The notes beneath the pieces are model-generated. The model had not been told where the DNA came from. It searched no databases and saw only the letters and a list, made by a program, of their open reading frames with translations. The translations under genes and the position numbers were made by a program. From Piscicola geometra (taxonomy: Eukaryota; Annelida; Clitellata; Hirudinida; Piscicolidae), in NCBI GenBank assembly GCA_943735955.1, contig OX030955.1:801734-865733 (forward strand): 64,000 bases of DNA, read 5' to 3'. Each line of letters begins with the position of its first letter. Positions within the stretch are counted from its first letter, which is position 1. Shown here piece by piece: positions 10,601-39,436 of the stretch.

Positions 10601-13600
10601 AGATCCAGCGGTTGGAGGAACCAGGCATGCGCTGTGTTGAGCTCGTTTACGAGGAGCTGCAACGGATCATCCAACACTGTGGCACCCAGGTGGCTGGGTG
10701 GTGGTCTTTTTGTGCGTGATAACACACTGCATTATACTTCACGACCACACCACACTCGCTCACAATGCACGACCACACCAACAAATGATCACACTATGCA
10801 GCAGCCCTTCACAATGCACCACAACCACACCACCACACCACACTACAACCACACCACAATCACACCACAAGCACACCACCACTACCACACTACAACCACA
10901 CCACACCACTACCACACTACAACCACACCACACTACAACCACACTACAACCACACCACCACACTACAACCACACTACAACCACACCACCACACTACAACC
11001 ACACCACCACACAACCACACCACCACACTACAACCACACCACAACCACACTACAACCACACCACCACACAACCACACTACAACCACACCACCACACCACC
11101 ACACAACAACACCACAACCACCACCACACCACAACCTCACAGCAAGAGATGTCTCGCTTTCCTCGTCTGCACGAGAGCATCGTCAACGTGGTCACCAACC
11201 TGCTCCGGAGGAGACTTCCCGTCACCAACCAGATGGTTGTTGTTGTTGTTGCTTGTCACCAACCAGATGGTTGTTGTTGTTGTTGGGGTTGATGGGGGTG
11301 GTAGAGGTGTTTTGTGGTGGTGGTGGTGTGAGTGCTGTTGTTGATGTTGATCTTATTGCTTGTGCACATTTTGTGAAACTCCCACAACACCAACAAATAC
11401 ATCTCCCACAACACCAACAAATACATCTCCCACAACACCAACAAATACATCTCCCACAACACCAACAAATACATCTCCCACAACACCAACAAATACATCT
11501 CCCACAACACCAACAAATACATCTCCCACAACACCAACAAATACATCTCCCACAACACCAACAAATACATCTCCCACAACAACAACAAATACACCTTCCA
11601 CAACAACAACAAATACATTTTCCACAACAACAACATCAACAACAACAACTAAACAGGTGGAGAACCTGGTGGCGATTGAACTCGCCTACATCAACACCAA
11701 GCATCCCGACTTCGAAGAGGCCAGACTCATCTACCAGGTAGTGTTGTTGTTGGTGTTTTGATGTTGTTGTTTTTTGTTGTTGTTGGCGGTGATGTTTTAT
11801 TTGAGCGATGTTGTTGTTGTGCTGGTCTCTACCAGCTGTGCCCTCCTGCCAGGCTGTTTGGCCACTTTTTATGGTAAATGGAATAACTATCACCAAGACT
11901 GTTAAGATGACTACTATCATTATCATGACCACCTAGGGCTTGGCAGACCACCGAACGAACAACGACAACCACTACCGCAACACCGATGCTTCCAGATCTA
12001 AGGGCGGCAAGCAGGTGATTGGGTCATGTCATCCATCCATCCATCCATCTGTCTGTCTGTCTGTTCATCCATCCATCCATCTGTCTGTTCATCCATCCAT
12101 CTGTCTGTCCGTCTGTTCATCCATCCATCTGTCTGTTCATCCATCCATTCATCTGTCTGTCCATCCATCCGTCTGTTCATCCATCTGTCTGTCTGTCTGT
12201 CTGTTCATCCATCCATCCATCTGTCTGTCCGTCTGTTCATCCATCCATCCGTCTGTTCATCCATCTGTCTGTCTGTCTGTTCATCCATCCATCTGTCTGT
12301 TAATCCATCCATCTGTCTGTTCATCCATCCATCCATCTGTCTGTCCATCCATCCGTCTGTTCATCCATCTGTCTGTTCATCCATCCATCCGTCTGTTCAT
12401 CCATCCATTCCCGCCATCACTCTTCTATTCACACCACATCACAATTACCTTCCACTATGCACACCACATCACAATTACCTTCCACTATGCACACCACATC
12501 ACAATTACCTTCCACTATGCACACCACATCACAATTACCTTCCACTATGCACACCACATCACAATTACCTTCCACTATGCACACCACATCACAATTACCT
12601 TCCACTATGCACACCACATCACAATTACCTTCCACTATGCACACCACATCACAATTACCTTCCACTATGCACACCACATCACAATTACCTTCCACTATGC
12701 ACACCACATCACAATTACCTTCCACTATGCACACCACATCACAATTACCTTCCACTATGCACACCACATCACAATTACCTTCCACTATGCACACCACATC
12801 ACAATTACCTTCCACTATGCACACCACATCACAATTACCTTCCACTATGCACACCACATCACAATTACCTTCCACTATGCACACCACATCACAATTACCT
12901 TCCACTATGCACACCACATCACAATTACCTTCCACTATGCACACCACATCACAATTACCTTCCACTATGCACACCACATCACAATTACCTTCCACTATGC
13001 ACACCACATCACAATTACCTTCCACTATGCACACCACATCACAATTACCTTCCACTATGCACACCACATCACAATTACCTTCCACTATTCACACCACATC
13101 ACAATTACCTTCCACTATGCACACCACATCACAATTACCTTCCACTATGCACACCACATCACAATTACCTTCCACTATGCACACCACATCACAATTACCT
13201 TCCACTATGCACACCACATCACAATTACCTTCCACTATGCACACCACATCACTAGCACCATTCTTACCAGACGCTTCGTTCACCACAAACTTCATCCACC
13301 ACCATTTACTACCAACACCACTATTGACGCCTTCATCTCACTAACCAACCAGCCAACCATATCGACCAACCAACCACCACATCGACCAGCCAACCACACC
13401 AGCACATCGACCACACCAGGTAAGCTTGTTGGCTCCGAACGATGCATCATCATCCGATCAGGCCACCACCACCTCCTCCCTCTCCTCTCTGGTGCGCTCC
13501 AAGGTCAACTCCGATGACCTCTTCATCGCTCCTCCCACCCAGCACTCTTCCACCAACCCCTCCCCCTCCCACTCCACCACACGTGGCTTTGATGAAGAGG

Positions 13601-15531
13601 TTTGTTTGTGGGGTTTGGGGTGGAGTGTGGTGTGGTGTGTGTACGTGGTGTGGTGTGTGTGGTAACTAAAAGTTATTTAAATAATAAAGATTATTACACT
13701 ATTTATATGCTTGTTAAACTCACATATTATATTAACCCTAACACTAAGCCTAAGCCTAAGCCTAACTTGTTTCGATGCGGTAATGCAAACTGCTTCCGAA
13801 CCTTTCATAATTGCCTCAGGCGAGCGATGCTTTCGGACGCAAACTCTTGTCTCACGAGAAGAGGGACTGTGTTGTCATTGGTGAGTGGGTGTTTTAGTTG
13901 TAGTTGTCATTGGTGAGTGGGTGTTGTAGTTGTAGTTGTCATTCGTGAGTGGGTGTTGTAGTTGTAGTTGTCATTGGTGAGTGGGTGTTGTAGTTGTAGT
14001 TGTCATTGGTGAGTGGGTGTTGTAGTTGTAGTTGTCATTGGTGAGTGGGTGTTGTAGTTGTAGTTGTCATTGGTGAGTGGGTGTTGTAGTTGTGCTGGTG
14101 AGTAGTTGTAGTTGTAGCTGTAGTTGTAGTTGTAGTGCTGTTGTGTAGTCATTAGTTCTTTTGTGTTCTTAAGGGTGAATTTTTGTTTCCGTAGATATAA
14201 ACTTATTTTTCATATAAATCGAATGTAAAAGGGTGCGCGTTATTTATGGAATCTTGCTATAATGACCTCTATCATACTCCTTCATCACCAATCCATTCTC
14301 CTAACCACCTTTCCATCCCCCACCTAACCACCCTCCCATCCCCACCTAACCAAGAGCGCCTCATCCGCTCCTACTTCCTGTTGGTTCGCAAGGGCTTCCA
14401 GGACAGCGTGCCGAAGGCCATCATGTGCTTCATGGTCAACCACGTGAAAGATAATCTCCAGAGCGAACTGGTGGGTGGAGGAGGGGGGTAGATGAGTGGG
14501 TGTGTGGGGTGGTTAGGTGGTGCATGAGTGGGGTAGATGAGGGGTGGTGTGGGTGGATGGGTGTGGGTGAGAGGTGGGGAGAGGTTGTGGTGGGTTGGGT
14601 GAGTATGGATGGGGAAAAGATATTTTATAAAGTGCGTTGGTGAGTCATACATTATGTTTGAGCACCTCTCTTAATCACCAGCAAAATACTTCCTTTCTTT
14701 AACTACCACCACACCTCCACCTCCTCCCACTACCACCCCTCAATCAACCACCTCCACCACCCCTAGACACACACAGATCAGTCTATCACCACCACGCATA
14801 CAATTCTACCTCCACCACACCAGAGCATACAATTCTACCTCCACCACACCTCTATCTCTTCCACCACACCTCTATCTTCTCCACCACACCACCTCCACCA
14901 CATCTCTACCACCTCCACCACACCTCTATCTCCTCCACCACACCTCTATCTTCTCCACCACACCACCACCAACACCTCCAACGCACACAGATCAGCCACC
15001 TGTACAAGAAGGACGAGATCGACACACTACTCCAGGAGTCAGAAAGCATGGCCGTCAAGCGCTCACAAGTGGCAGAGACGCTCAAGGTTGTGTGTGGCTT
15101 TGTGTGGTAGGGGGGGGGATAGGGTATGTGAGGTATGGTGTGTTGTGTGGTATTGTGTGTTTTCATGGGGTGTGGTGTGGTTGTGTGTGGTGTGGTTGTG
15201 TGTGGTGTGTTTTGTAGGGTGTGATTTTGTGTATTTTAGTGTAGTGTGGTGTGGTTTTGTGAGGGTTGGTTTGGTCCTGTGTGATGTTGTGTTGTGTGGT
15301 TTGACGGAGTGTGTTCTGGTGTTTTGTGTGGTGGGATGTGGAGTGTTGTTTTGTGGTTTGGGTGGCGTGGTGCGGTGTGGTATGGTATGGTGTGGTATAT
15401 TCTATTCATCATCAACATCATCATCAACTCCATCATTGCGACCATCATCATCATCACCATCATCGTTGTCACAGGCGCTGCAGAGAGCTAGCCAAATCAT
15501 CAGCGAGATCAGGGAAACCAGCTATTGGTGA
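4611..15531 (+). CDS. DNM1L: Dynamin-1-like GTPase (DRP1), 20 coding exons, complete
   Basis: This gene encodes the large GTPase that assembles on mitochondria and peroxisomes and constricts them during fission. Exons: 4611-4712, 4859-4994, 5146-5198, 5376-5447, 5730-5875, 5989-6092, 6679-6827, 7224-7328, 8073-8186, 8878-8969, 9961-10081, 10543-10689, 11143-11235, 11657-11737, 11937-12014, 13420-13599, 13820-13880, 14355-14470, 14991-15086, 15475-15531. All joins are GT-AG and in frame, giving 701 codons including TGA. Residues 1-34 begin [15 protein letters not shown], the canonical DRP1 start. The P-loop GNQSSGKSS is at 32-40, DLPG at 144-147 and TKLD at 213-216. The middle/stalk domain follows (exons 8-14). 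Exons 15-16 encode a Ser/Thr-rich variable domain with little similarity to human. The GTPase effector domain is in exons 17-20 and ends SEIRETSYW, close to the human C-terminus. Human DRP1 is 736 aa; the difference is mainly the shorter variable domain. The family is certain. The exact ends of exons 15-16 are least constrained. Confidence 0.95.
6400..6678 (+). repeat. A/C-rich minisatellite ending at the exon 7 acceptor (DNM1L)
   Basis: Units of the type CACAACCATCATCCACCCAA repeat irregularly up to the CACCACAG acceptor. The tract fills the 3' part of intron 6 and has no coding signal. Confidence 0.8.
6828..7150 (+). repeat. GTGGTG-rich tract starting at the exon 7 donor (DNM1L)
   Basis: Immediately after the AAGAAG exon end, GTGGTGGTGGTTGTGG-type repeats run for about 320 bases. 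The donor itself is the first unit of the tract. Long open frames here are repeat artefacts. Confidence 0.8.
7329..7620 (+). repeat. TTG/GTT repeat tract in DNM1L intron 8
   Basis: (GTT)n with interspersed GTGGTTTGATGTTGTTGTG units occupies the 5' half of intron 8. The 3' half (about 7880-8070) is a CCT/CAT-rich pyrimidine tract leading to the ATCCAG acceptor. Confidence 0.8.
8187..8877 (+). repeat. DNM1L intron 9: GT-rich 5' half, ACA-rich 3' half
   Basis: The intron begins GTGGTGTGG, and GGTGT/GGTGTGGT repeats continue to about 8600. After a short AT-rich hinge, ACAACA/ACACTACAAC repeats run from about 8640 to the ACAACAG acceptor at 8871-8877. The two halves are broadly reverse-complementary in composition, so the pre-mRNA could fold back with both splice sites close together. 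Confidence 0.85.
8970..9700 (+). repeat. 730-bp G-rich GGTGTGGTGGGGTGG array (DNM1L intron 10)
   Basis: The tract starts one base-step after the GAGTT exon end and consists of GGTGTGG, GGTGGGG and GTGGTGTGGGGGTGG variants. It has almost no A or C on the plus strand. Many GGGG/GGG runs make G-quadruplex or R-loop formation plausible. The 3' end of the same intron (about 9880-9960) is A/C-rich. Confidence 0.85.
10740..11140 (+). repeat. CACAACCACAC minisatellite before DNM1L exon 13
   Basis: Repeats of CACTACAACCACACCAC type fill the intron up to the CCTCACAG acceptor. A/C-rich at the 3' end of the intron, as in most introns here. Confidence 0.8.
11381..11656 (+). repeat. 24-bp minisatellite before DNM1L exon 14
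   Basis: About ten copies of a 24-bp unit (CCCACAACACCAACAAATAC plus ATCT) end in degenerate CAACAA repeats and the AAACAG acceptor. The unit length is a multiple of three, so all frames stay open; these frames are not genes. Confidence 0.85.
12015..12415 (+). repeat. CATC/TGTC satellite in DNM1L intron 15
   Basis: Variable CCATCCATC and TGTCTGTC tetranucleotide blocks alternate, starting shortly after the CAG exon end at 12014. No coding content. Confidence 0.8.
12431..13250 (+). repeat. Homogeneous 30-bp tandem array, ~27 copies
   Basis: The unit begins ACACCACATCACAATTACCT and is exactly 30 bp. I see only one substituted base in the array (near 13088, ATTC for ATGC). Such uniformity means a recent expansion or ongoing homogenisation. 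Because 30 is a multiple of three, several frames on both strands are open over 200-500 codons; they are not genes. The array lies in intron 15 of DNM1L. Confidence 0.92.
13871..14095 (+). repeat. 32-bp array that repeats the DNM1L exon 17 donor site
   Basis: The exon 17 end GTTGTCATTG plus the donor GTGAGTGGG and about 13 intron bases form a 32-bp unit repeated seven times (13871, then every 32 bases). Each copy carries a good donor, one of them with ATTC in place of ATTG. The unit is not a multiple of three, so use of a downstream copy would shift the frame. Confidence 0.85.
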
Positions 15532-15545
15532 ACAACAACAACAAG

Positions 15546-15551
15546 AATAAA
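15546..15551 (+). terminator. AATAAA polyadenylation signal, DNM1L
   Basis: AATAAA lies 15 bases after the stop codon at 15529-15531. If used, the 3' untranslated region would be very short. Other AT-rich candidates exist downstream, so use is not proven. Confidence 0.45.
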
Positions 15552-16990
15552 AACAATAACAAAAAAATCAACAAAAAAATCATTTAAAAAATCATAACAG
15601 CATTAACTACCTGTGGAAAATAGTAATATTAAAATCAACTACAGAAACGTAATAACAACACACACACGATAATAATAATAATAATATTGCTTTTTGTTTC
15701 GATGAACCATTCAACAGCTTATCATTCATTATAACGATGTTTTTTTATTTCATTATTAAACGTTTTAGAGAATTTATTATTTTTATTTTATTATTCTGTT
15801 TTGTTGATCTTTTTGCTGTATTTTATTAAATATAAATAATTTATATGAACAAGGGGCGGAGGATTGATAGGTTGGGAGGGGGTAGTTTTCACTATAGTTA
15901 GCATAAAACTCAGTTTTTGTGAGTGTGTACTACAATGTAGTACTACTACATACTATGTAGGCTCATCCATGCTTGCATGTGTCTCCAAATGAATTTCTAA
16001 ATGTGCTCTGTGGATGAATTGAGCTTGTGAGTAAAATGCATAAATGCATGTTCCTTGTTGCAATCAACTTGATAGGAATTCGTTGTGGTCTCAGCATTGC
16101 ATCTTTCGCCCACCTTTCCATTCATTCTTTCATTAATCTTCTTATCCATCCATCCATCCATTCATTCTTTCATTAATCTTTTTACCCATCCAATCATTCA
16201 TTATTTTTACTCATCCATTCATTCATTAATATACTCATCCACCCATTCATTCTTTCGTTAATCTACTCATCCACCATTCATTCATTCATCTCCCCATCCA
16301 TCTATTCACTCAATAATCTGATCATTCATCTCTCCATTCATTCTTTCATTAATCCATTTTTGCATTAATCAGCTCATTCATCCATCCATCATCTCTTTCG
16401 TTCATCCATCCACCTCGCATGATGTACTTATTTGTGCCAATCCATCCCCACCACCACTCTTCTTTGTCTGCCATTTTAGGAAATCGTAATCTTTCAAATC
16501 ATCATCATCACTACATCGTCATCATCATCATCCGTATCATCATCATCACTATCATCATCATCACTATCATCATCATCACTACATCATCATCATCCTCATC
16601 ATCACTCCATCATCATCATCAACAATCAATACTTCACTTAAATGTTTTCAAAATCTCTTTCGCCCACATTCTGATGTAGTAGCAGCAGGAGTGATAATCT
16701 TTCGCTGGCGCCTGCTCATAGCTTTGTAACATGTGTGACATATGCGCAGTCGTCGATCAGAGAAGAATTACTTTCCAATAAACAGAAGACTCTGTCGCCA
16801 TCGGCAATCACTCGAGCTCCACCACCACGAGGACTGCACCATCGAGAAGCATAGCGTAAAACACCGTGAATGAGGCGCGTCTAGTATTTGATTGCTAAAA
16901 CTAGGAAAATGGGCATTAAAAAAGTAGAAAAGTGAAACCAGTTTATTTCCCGCTCATTTTCAAATCATTTGAATCTTCATTTTCTATTCA
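15552..16990. other. Gene-poor spacer with CATTCATT and CATCAT repeats
   Basis: The region is AT-rich, then holds degenerate CCATCCATTCATTC repeats (about 16100-16420) and (CAT)n (16497-16625). I see no conserved coding frame or RNA gene. Confidence 0.6.
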
Positions 16991-17003
16991 AACAATGCCA
17001 GTA

Positions 17004-17461
17004 TTAAATGTAGTTAGGCGGTAAAATAACAGCGTGAAAATGCATTAAACTTTCATTAAAAATTGTTCTATTACCAGATATTCTCAATGAAATGTGCATA
17101 CGACATGCAGACACAGTCGTCCTAAGATGAGTTTTAATAAGCCGAAGTTTAGAAAATGCTCTTTCTGCATCTGATGAAGTAACTGGCAGACTCAGAACAA
17201 CATCGAGCATAGAATGCAACTCGGGCTGAAGGCTTGTGGCTCAAAAGAGTTCTTGCAGTTCGATACATGCATTAGGATCAGACTGATCCGCACGTAAACT
17301 TGCTGATGTGATCTTGAGCTGTTGTGCCTACGCCATATTGAAAAGCCCCTCTCTTCAAAAACATTCAACGGATTCGCAAAGTTACAGAGCATTTGCCATG
17401 GCGCCCTCCAGTTCCTACTGGTCGCGCCACTGGCTGTAAATGCTGTGTTTCTGCATTCCAA
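17004..17461 (-). pseudogene. hAT-like transposase relic (ZMYM1/DUF4371 type), C-terminal part
   Basis: Two overlapping minus-strand frames together read as the C-terminal dimerisation region of a ZMYM1-like hAT transposase. They include LPVTSSDAERAFSKLRLIKT followed by LRTTVSACRM, which matches the SAERSFSKLKLIKTYLR-type motif of this group. A frame shift near 17200 separates the upstream part, which carries an ILMHVSNCKNSFEPQAFSP block. The copy is broken and probably non-functional. Degenerate sequence continues upstream to about 17600. Confidence 0.7.
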
Positions 17462-17639
17462 AGGAATGTTTCGGCTTTAAACTCTTTTGTTTTGACCAGG
17501 CCCAAACGTGTGCTGACCACAGCTTGTTCAATTACTTCCAATTGTAGCGAAGTAAAAGAACGAAGGTTGGTGAAGGCAAGCTTGAAATTATTTCAGAGTT
17601 CTGAGACTCGTGTATTGCTTTTCAGTAGAGACCTCTGAA

Positions 17640-17765
17640 AATTCCATAGATGGCGGTCTTGGGGGAGTCCTGGGGTCTGGACCCCCCCCCCACTTTTTGG
17701 TAATGAAGGGTTCATCTTGATGGTCTTGACCCCAGTAACCCCCCAGGATCGCGGCCCAATCAACG
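17640..17765. repeat. Second fragment of the CGGCGATC MITE family
   Basis: Blocks GGCGGTCTTGGGGGAGTCCTGGGGT, then CCACTTTTTGGTA and CCCCCCAGGATCGCGGCCC match the complete element at 19514-19657 in order. The ends are degraded, and no target-site duplication is visible. Confidence 0.5.
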
Positions 17766-18065
17766 CTAGACGACGCGTTGATTTCTTCGAGCCAGCAAGG
17801 AAGCATCTTTCATCACCGCAAGGTACAGGGACTGCTGCACGTGTTCGACCTGGAGACCCTCTCTAAGACTGCAACTTGAAAATTAAATAATATGCTCCAA
17901 AAACATTCTCCGCGGTAATTCTGGTCGCATTCAAACCTCACTCATGGCAAGAATTCAAGTAATGAGGACCTCTCAATCATGTCGCTGCCTTGCAATTATA
18001 TCTCTGAATGCATCCATCAATCATTTAAATCATTTCTCATTTCTTTTCGTTTTCTTCATCGGCTT

Positions 18066-18120
18066 CCTTGAATTTGAAGAAAGAGCGCTATAGAAATCTA
18101 TTTGATTGATTGATTGATTG
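18066..18120 (+). mobile_element. LINE 3'-tail fragment
   Basis: TTGAATTTGAAGAAAGAGCG followed by CTATAGAAATCTATTTGATTG and short TGAT repeats is the same 3' tail as the LINE at 3721-4250. Only the tail is present, which is typical of severe 5' truncation. Confidence 0.7.
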
Positions 18121-18521
18121 GGCTCTTTTTTTTCTTATATCTTTTATTTCTATTTTGAGGATATGAATTAAATGTAGTTTGAAACGAAGTAAAAAATAAA
18201 AATTTAGTTTCTTTTTCTCTTCAGTATATGCCAGCTGTGAAGAGCACTTTAAAACGTTTAGTTTACTCTCTTAAGTTTTATCAAATGTTTGTCAACTATA
18301 TATGACACAATGTGTGATTCACACATAGCGACATAAAACTTAAACACATGTGTTGAGACTCACACATAATTCACATATAGGCATACATATACACATACAA
18401 CATACTAACACACAAACACACACACACACATACATACTAAGACACAAACCCAGGCTACTGGCATTCAGAGAGTTAGCATCGAGTGTCATACACCGCTATA
18501 TACAGCGTCTTGGAATTGCCT

Positions 18522-18529
18522 TATAAAAG
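18522..18529 (+). promoter_or_regulatory. Possible TATA box upstream of the fibulin gene
   Basis: TATAAAAG lies about 770 bases before the fibulin start codon. No transcript start is known, and AT-rich DNA makes chance matches likely. A CACAACAACTACGAAAACACTG repeat pair follows at 18690-18742. Confidence 0.2.
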
Positions 18530-19297
18530 ACCTGTGAGCTGTAAACTCACTTGTAACATCATTTGTTACATCTTATTTACGTCTTTTGCTACTCTAGTAA
18601 GTTCTTGTTTGTGTGCTTTACATGCTTAACTGCTCAAGTGAAAGAGGAAGTCTTCAAAATAAAAGCAATTACAGCACAAGAGGTCTCATCACAACAACTA
18701 CGAAAACACTGTCAAGTCTCACCACAACAACTACGACAACACTGTTTGCAATAGAACAACAGCATCATAACAGTAACATTCCTCTCACGTTGTATTTAAG
18801 ATTTCTCCTTAAAAGTTGTAGAACTTAAAGTAAGTGAACCATAGACCTTAACCCTTGCACACACTCTAAAGAACGCTAGATCCCACAGCACAAAAATCAC
18901 ACTGACATGTTTACTTAATTGCCAACTGAAAATTCCCATTTGGTGTAACTGTAAAGCTGTAAAACTCCAGTGACGTCATAGTAATGACGCTGTGATGATG
19001 ATGATGATGATAGTCGAAACCTGCTTTGAACTGAAGAGGCAATTATTGAGGGCGGTCGTCGTTTGGAGTTGCTGATCCGTAAGAAGAAGAAGAAGAATAG
19101 AAAGAGTAATAAGTTTATAAACTATTATATAATAATAACAGTAATAACAATAATATTATATTCCCAAAACAACTGTTCTCTAAATAGTATTTTTGAAAAG
19201 CAACTAAAAAGCACTACTACAACACCAACAAGATTGCAACAAAAACAACAACAGCTACAATCACAACAAAGACAGCAAAAACAAGGACCAGTTGACC

Positions 19298-37237
<17,940 letters not shown>

Positions 37238-38478
37238 AATCCCCCCCCCCTTGACCCAGCACCACCCCCCTCTGACCCACTACCTTTCCTTGATCTACTA
37301 CTACTACCCCCCCCCCCCTTAAACCAGCCTTCTATCACCCCCACAACCACCCAAACTCCACCCACTACTCCACTTTTGAGATGTTCAAGCCTTATTCTCT
37401 TTTAGTGCAGTGACTTAAATGAACCTTCATCATTACCACCTTCCTCATTATCACCATCATCATCCCTATCATAATCATCATCATCATCCTTATCATCATC
37501 ATCATCATCATCCTCCTCATCATCATCTTCATCCTAATTAAGTGCCTCCTTCTTCTCCTCCTTTTTTAAAGTACATTTAAAAGAGACAACAACCAAACAC
37601 TCGGACCAACAACTTATTCTTCTTATTATTGCTTTGTTGTTTATTGTTGTTGTTGTTGTTTTTGTGGTTGTTATTATTCTTGTTAATATTGCCACAGTGG
37701 ACAACTACGACATTCACTTCAACACCTGAGAGGAGGCTGTTTTGAGCTATTTCAAATTATGCGCACATTTCAACACACAGTAAAAACACATTTGAAAAGC
37801 ACATACACACACTATGCAATCAGAAACAAATACATAATCAAAAACACATAAACATACAAACACTATGCAATTAGAAACAATGCTTACTTCCATCTTATCT
37901 GGCAATTACGCTATTCGTTTCTTTGAACGCAATAACACAAATTAATTACAGTTCAATGAATTATACAAAATATATTTAAATAAAATAATATATTAAAGTT
38001 AGAAATAACTAAATGCAACAAGGATATGGTGGAGGAAAGGTCAGGAATGGCATGCAGATAACTTTTGTCGTTCAAATGAAGTTCATTTCTTACTAATTGA
38101 TAATTGCCCATTAGTAATTACCCATAAGTAATTATAATTACTATGCACTGCCAGAAAGCTTTATCACCTTTATAACTTATTCTATTCTTTCAGTTGCACT
38201 AATAAACTTCCCACTAACTGTCTAAAGTCTCAATGAAGAACGTTAACTTGAATTAAGAATTTTCCTTAAAAGATCGGTATTTTGGACTGGTTTGCATTTA
38301 AGTGAGACTTGATTGTTTATGTTTATATATTATTTATATTTATGTTTATCTAGAAAATAATTAAAGTTATTCCAAAACGGACTTTTCTATATTTCTGAAT
38401 AGATTCAGGTTTATGCTTCAACACATTTGGCATTCAATGTTAATTATTTTTATAAACTACAAAACATTTCAAACCGGT
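37238..38478. other. Downstream of fibulin: C-runs, CAT repeats, AT-rich DNA
   Basis: C-rich 3' flanking sequence (37240-37370), CATCAT/CCTCAT repeats (37430-37540) and AT-rich unique DNA. No gene found. Confidence 0.5.
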
Positions 38479-38768
38479 AAAAATAATAATAGTTTTCTCG
38501 TCACTGCTCAAATGGCTGACATAACTTTTCAAATGATTTCTACGCATATATTTCTCTTTTTATTTCAATGAACGACGCAAAATTAGTTATAAATTTACAG
38601 TAGTGCATAAGGGTGAGTGAAAGCTTCGGGATACATTTAAATTTATGTAAATTTATAACTAATTTTGCGTCGTTCATTGAAATAAAAAGATAAATATATG
38701 CGTAGAAATAATTTGAAAAGTTATGTCAGCCATTTGAGTATTGACGAGAAAACTATTATTATTTTTTT
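38479..38768. mobile_element. Foldback element with ~120-bp inverted arms
   Basis: Arm 1 (about 38479-38600, starting AAAAATAATAATAGTTTTCT) is repeated in reverse at about 38646-38768, with only a handful of mismatches around a 45-base loop. Both arms contain ACGACGCAAAATTAGTTATA. No clear target-site duplication was found. It is probably a MITE-like palindrome, and lies 80 bases upstream of a small gene. Confidence 0.75.
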
Positions 38769-38770
38769 CC

Positions 38771-38820
38771 GAGTGCTTTTGAAGTATCTAAAGCGCTATA
38801 GAAGCTTGATTGATTGATTT
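38771..38820 (+). mobile_element. LINE 3'-tail fragment upstream of the small gene
   Basis: TTTTGAAGTATCTAAAGCGC then TATAGAAGCTTGATTGATTGATT resembles the LINE tail family (AGAGCGCTATAGAAAT plus TGAT repeats). It ends at TTTTAG, which could act as a 3' splice site 30 bases before the start codon of the next gene. Confidence 0.55.
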
Positions 38821-38851
38821 TAGAGTATTCCATTGAAAGTTTAAATTTTAA

Positions 38852-39140
38852 ATGGATAAAAACGTAGAAATCGTTAAACATTCTGCTGAATATATGGGTC
38901 ATTTGCTAAAATATATTGAATCCACTACTGATTCTTTTCTTTATTTGAAAAGCAAGTTAAAGTCTTTGGTGAGTTTCATCTAAAATTTTAATTTTCTAAA
39001 CTTGTTCTGAATAGCTTTTATAATTCAATGAAAGATATTGGCTTAACTTTCTTTAAACTTAATTTCAGGATGATGAAACTTTGGAACAAATGAGAAGCGA
39101 TATAAACAGGATTGTAGAACTTACTAAGATAGGACCATGA
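38852..39140 (+). CDS. 62-aa two-exon protein of unknown function
   Basis: Exons 38852-38968 and 39069-39140 join in phase 0 across a GTGAGT...TTTCAG intron of 100 bases. The protein starts MDKNVEIVKHSAEYMGHLLK and ends ELTKIGP. It is mostly polar and predicted helical (L, I, M and Y at spaced positions, many E, D and K), with no signal peptide and no cysteine. An AATAAA follows the stop by 12 bases. The combination of start codon, canonical intron, intact frame, stop and polyadenylation signal in otherwise AT-rich DNA makes a real gene likely. Small subunits of larger complexes often look like this, but I do not recognise the family. It converges on EIF3A, whose stop is 297 bases away. Confidence 0.65.
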
Positions 39141-39152
39141 CTTTAGTTTTTC

Positions 39153-39158
39153 AATAAA
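39153..39158 (+). terminator. AATAAA polyadenylation signal of the 62-aa gene
   Basis: AATAAA begins 12 bases after the TGA at 39138-39140, a compact arrangement similar to those after DNM1L and the SLC10-like gene. Confidence 0.55.
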
Positions 39159-39436
39159 ATGCATACACACTTGATCAGTTTCTTAGTGTCTGCTTCAAAA
39201 TGCATTGTCAAAAGAAACAACTTATTTAATAAATCAAAACACTTCATTTAAAGTTATTTTTTTAATAAAACCAAAAGAAAAACTGTTAATCAGAATGATT
39301 TTATAACTTTACATTTCCAAATTCATAATGAAAGATGAGTTAATAAATCTTAAAAAGATTGTTGAATAAGCCAAACAAGTCTTGAGGCTACCTACATGCT
39401 CCTCTAAATTATAAAAATCTAAGAGTATTTGAATTC

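Noticed and set aside
12431..13250. CRISPR array
   Set aside because: Regular 30-bp repeats but no unique spacers; a eukaryotic satellite in an intron.
11940..13517. 525-codon plus-strand ORF and companions over the 30-bp array
   Set aside because: Unit length divisible by three keeps frames open. DNM1L exons 15 and 16 flank the array and splice over it.
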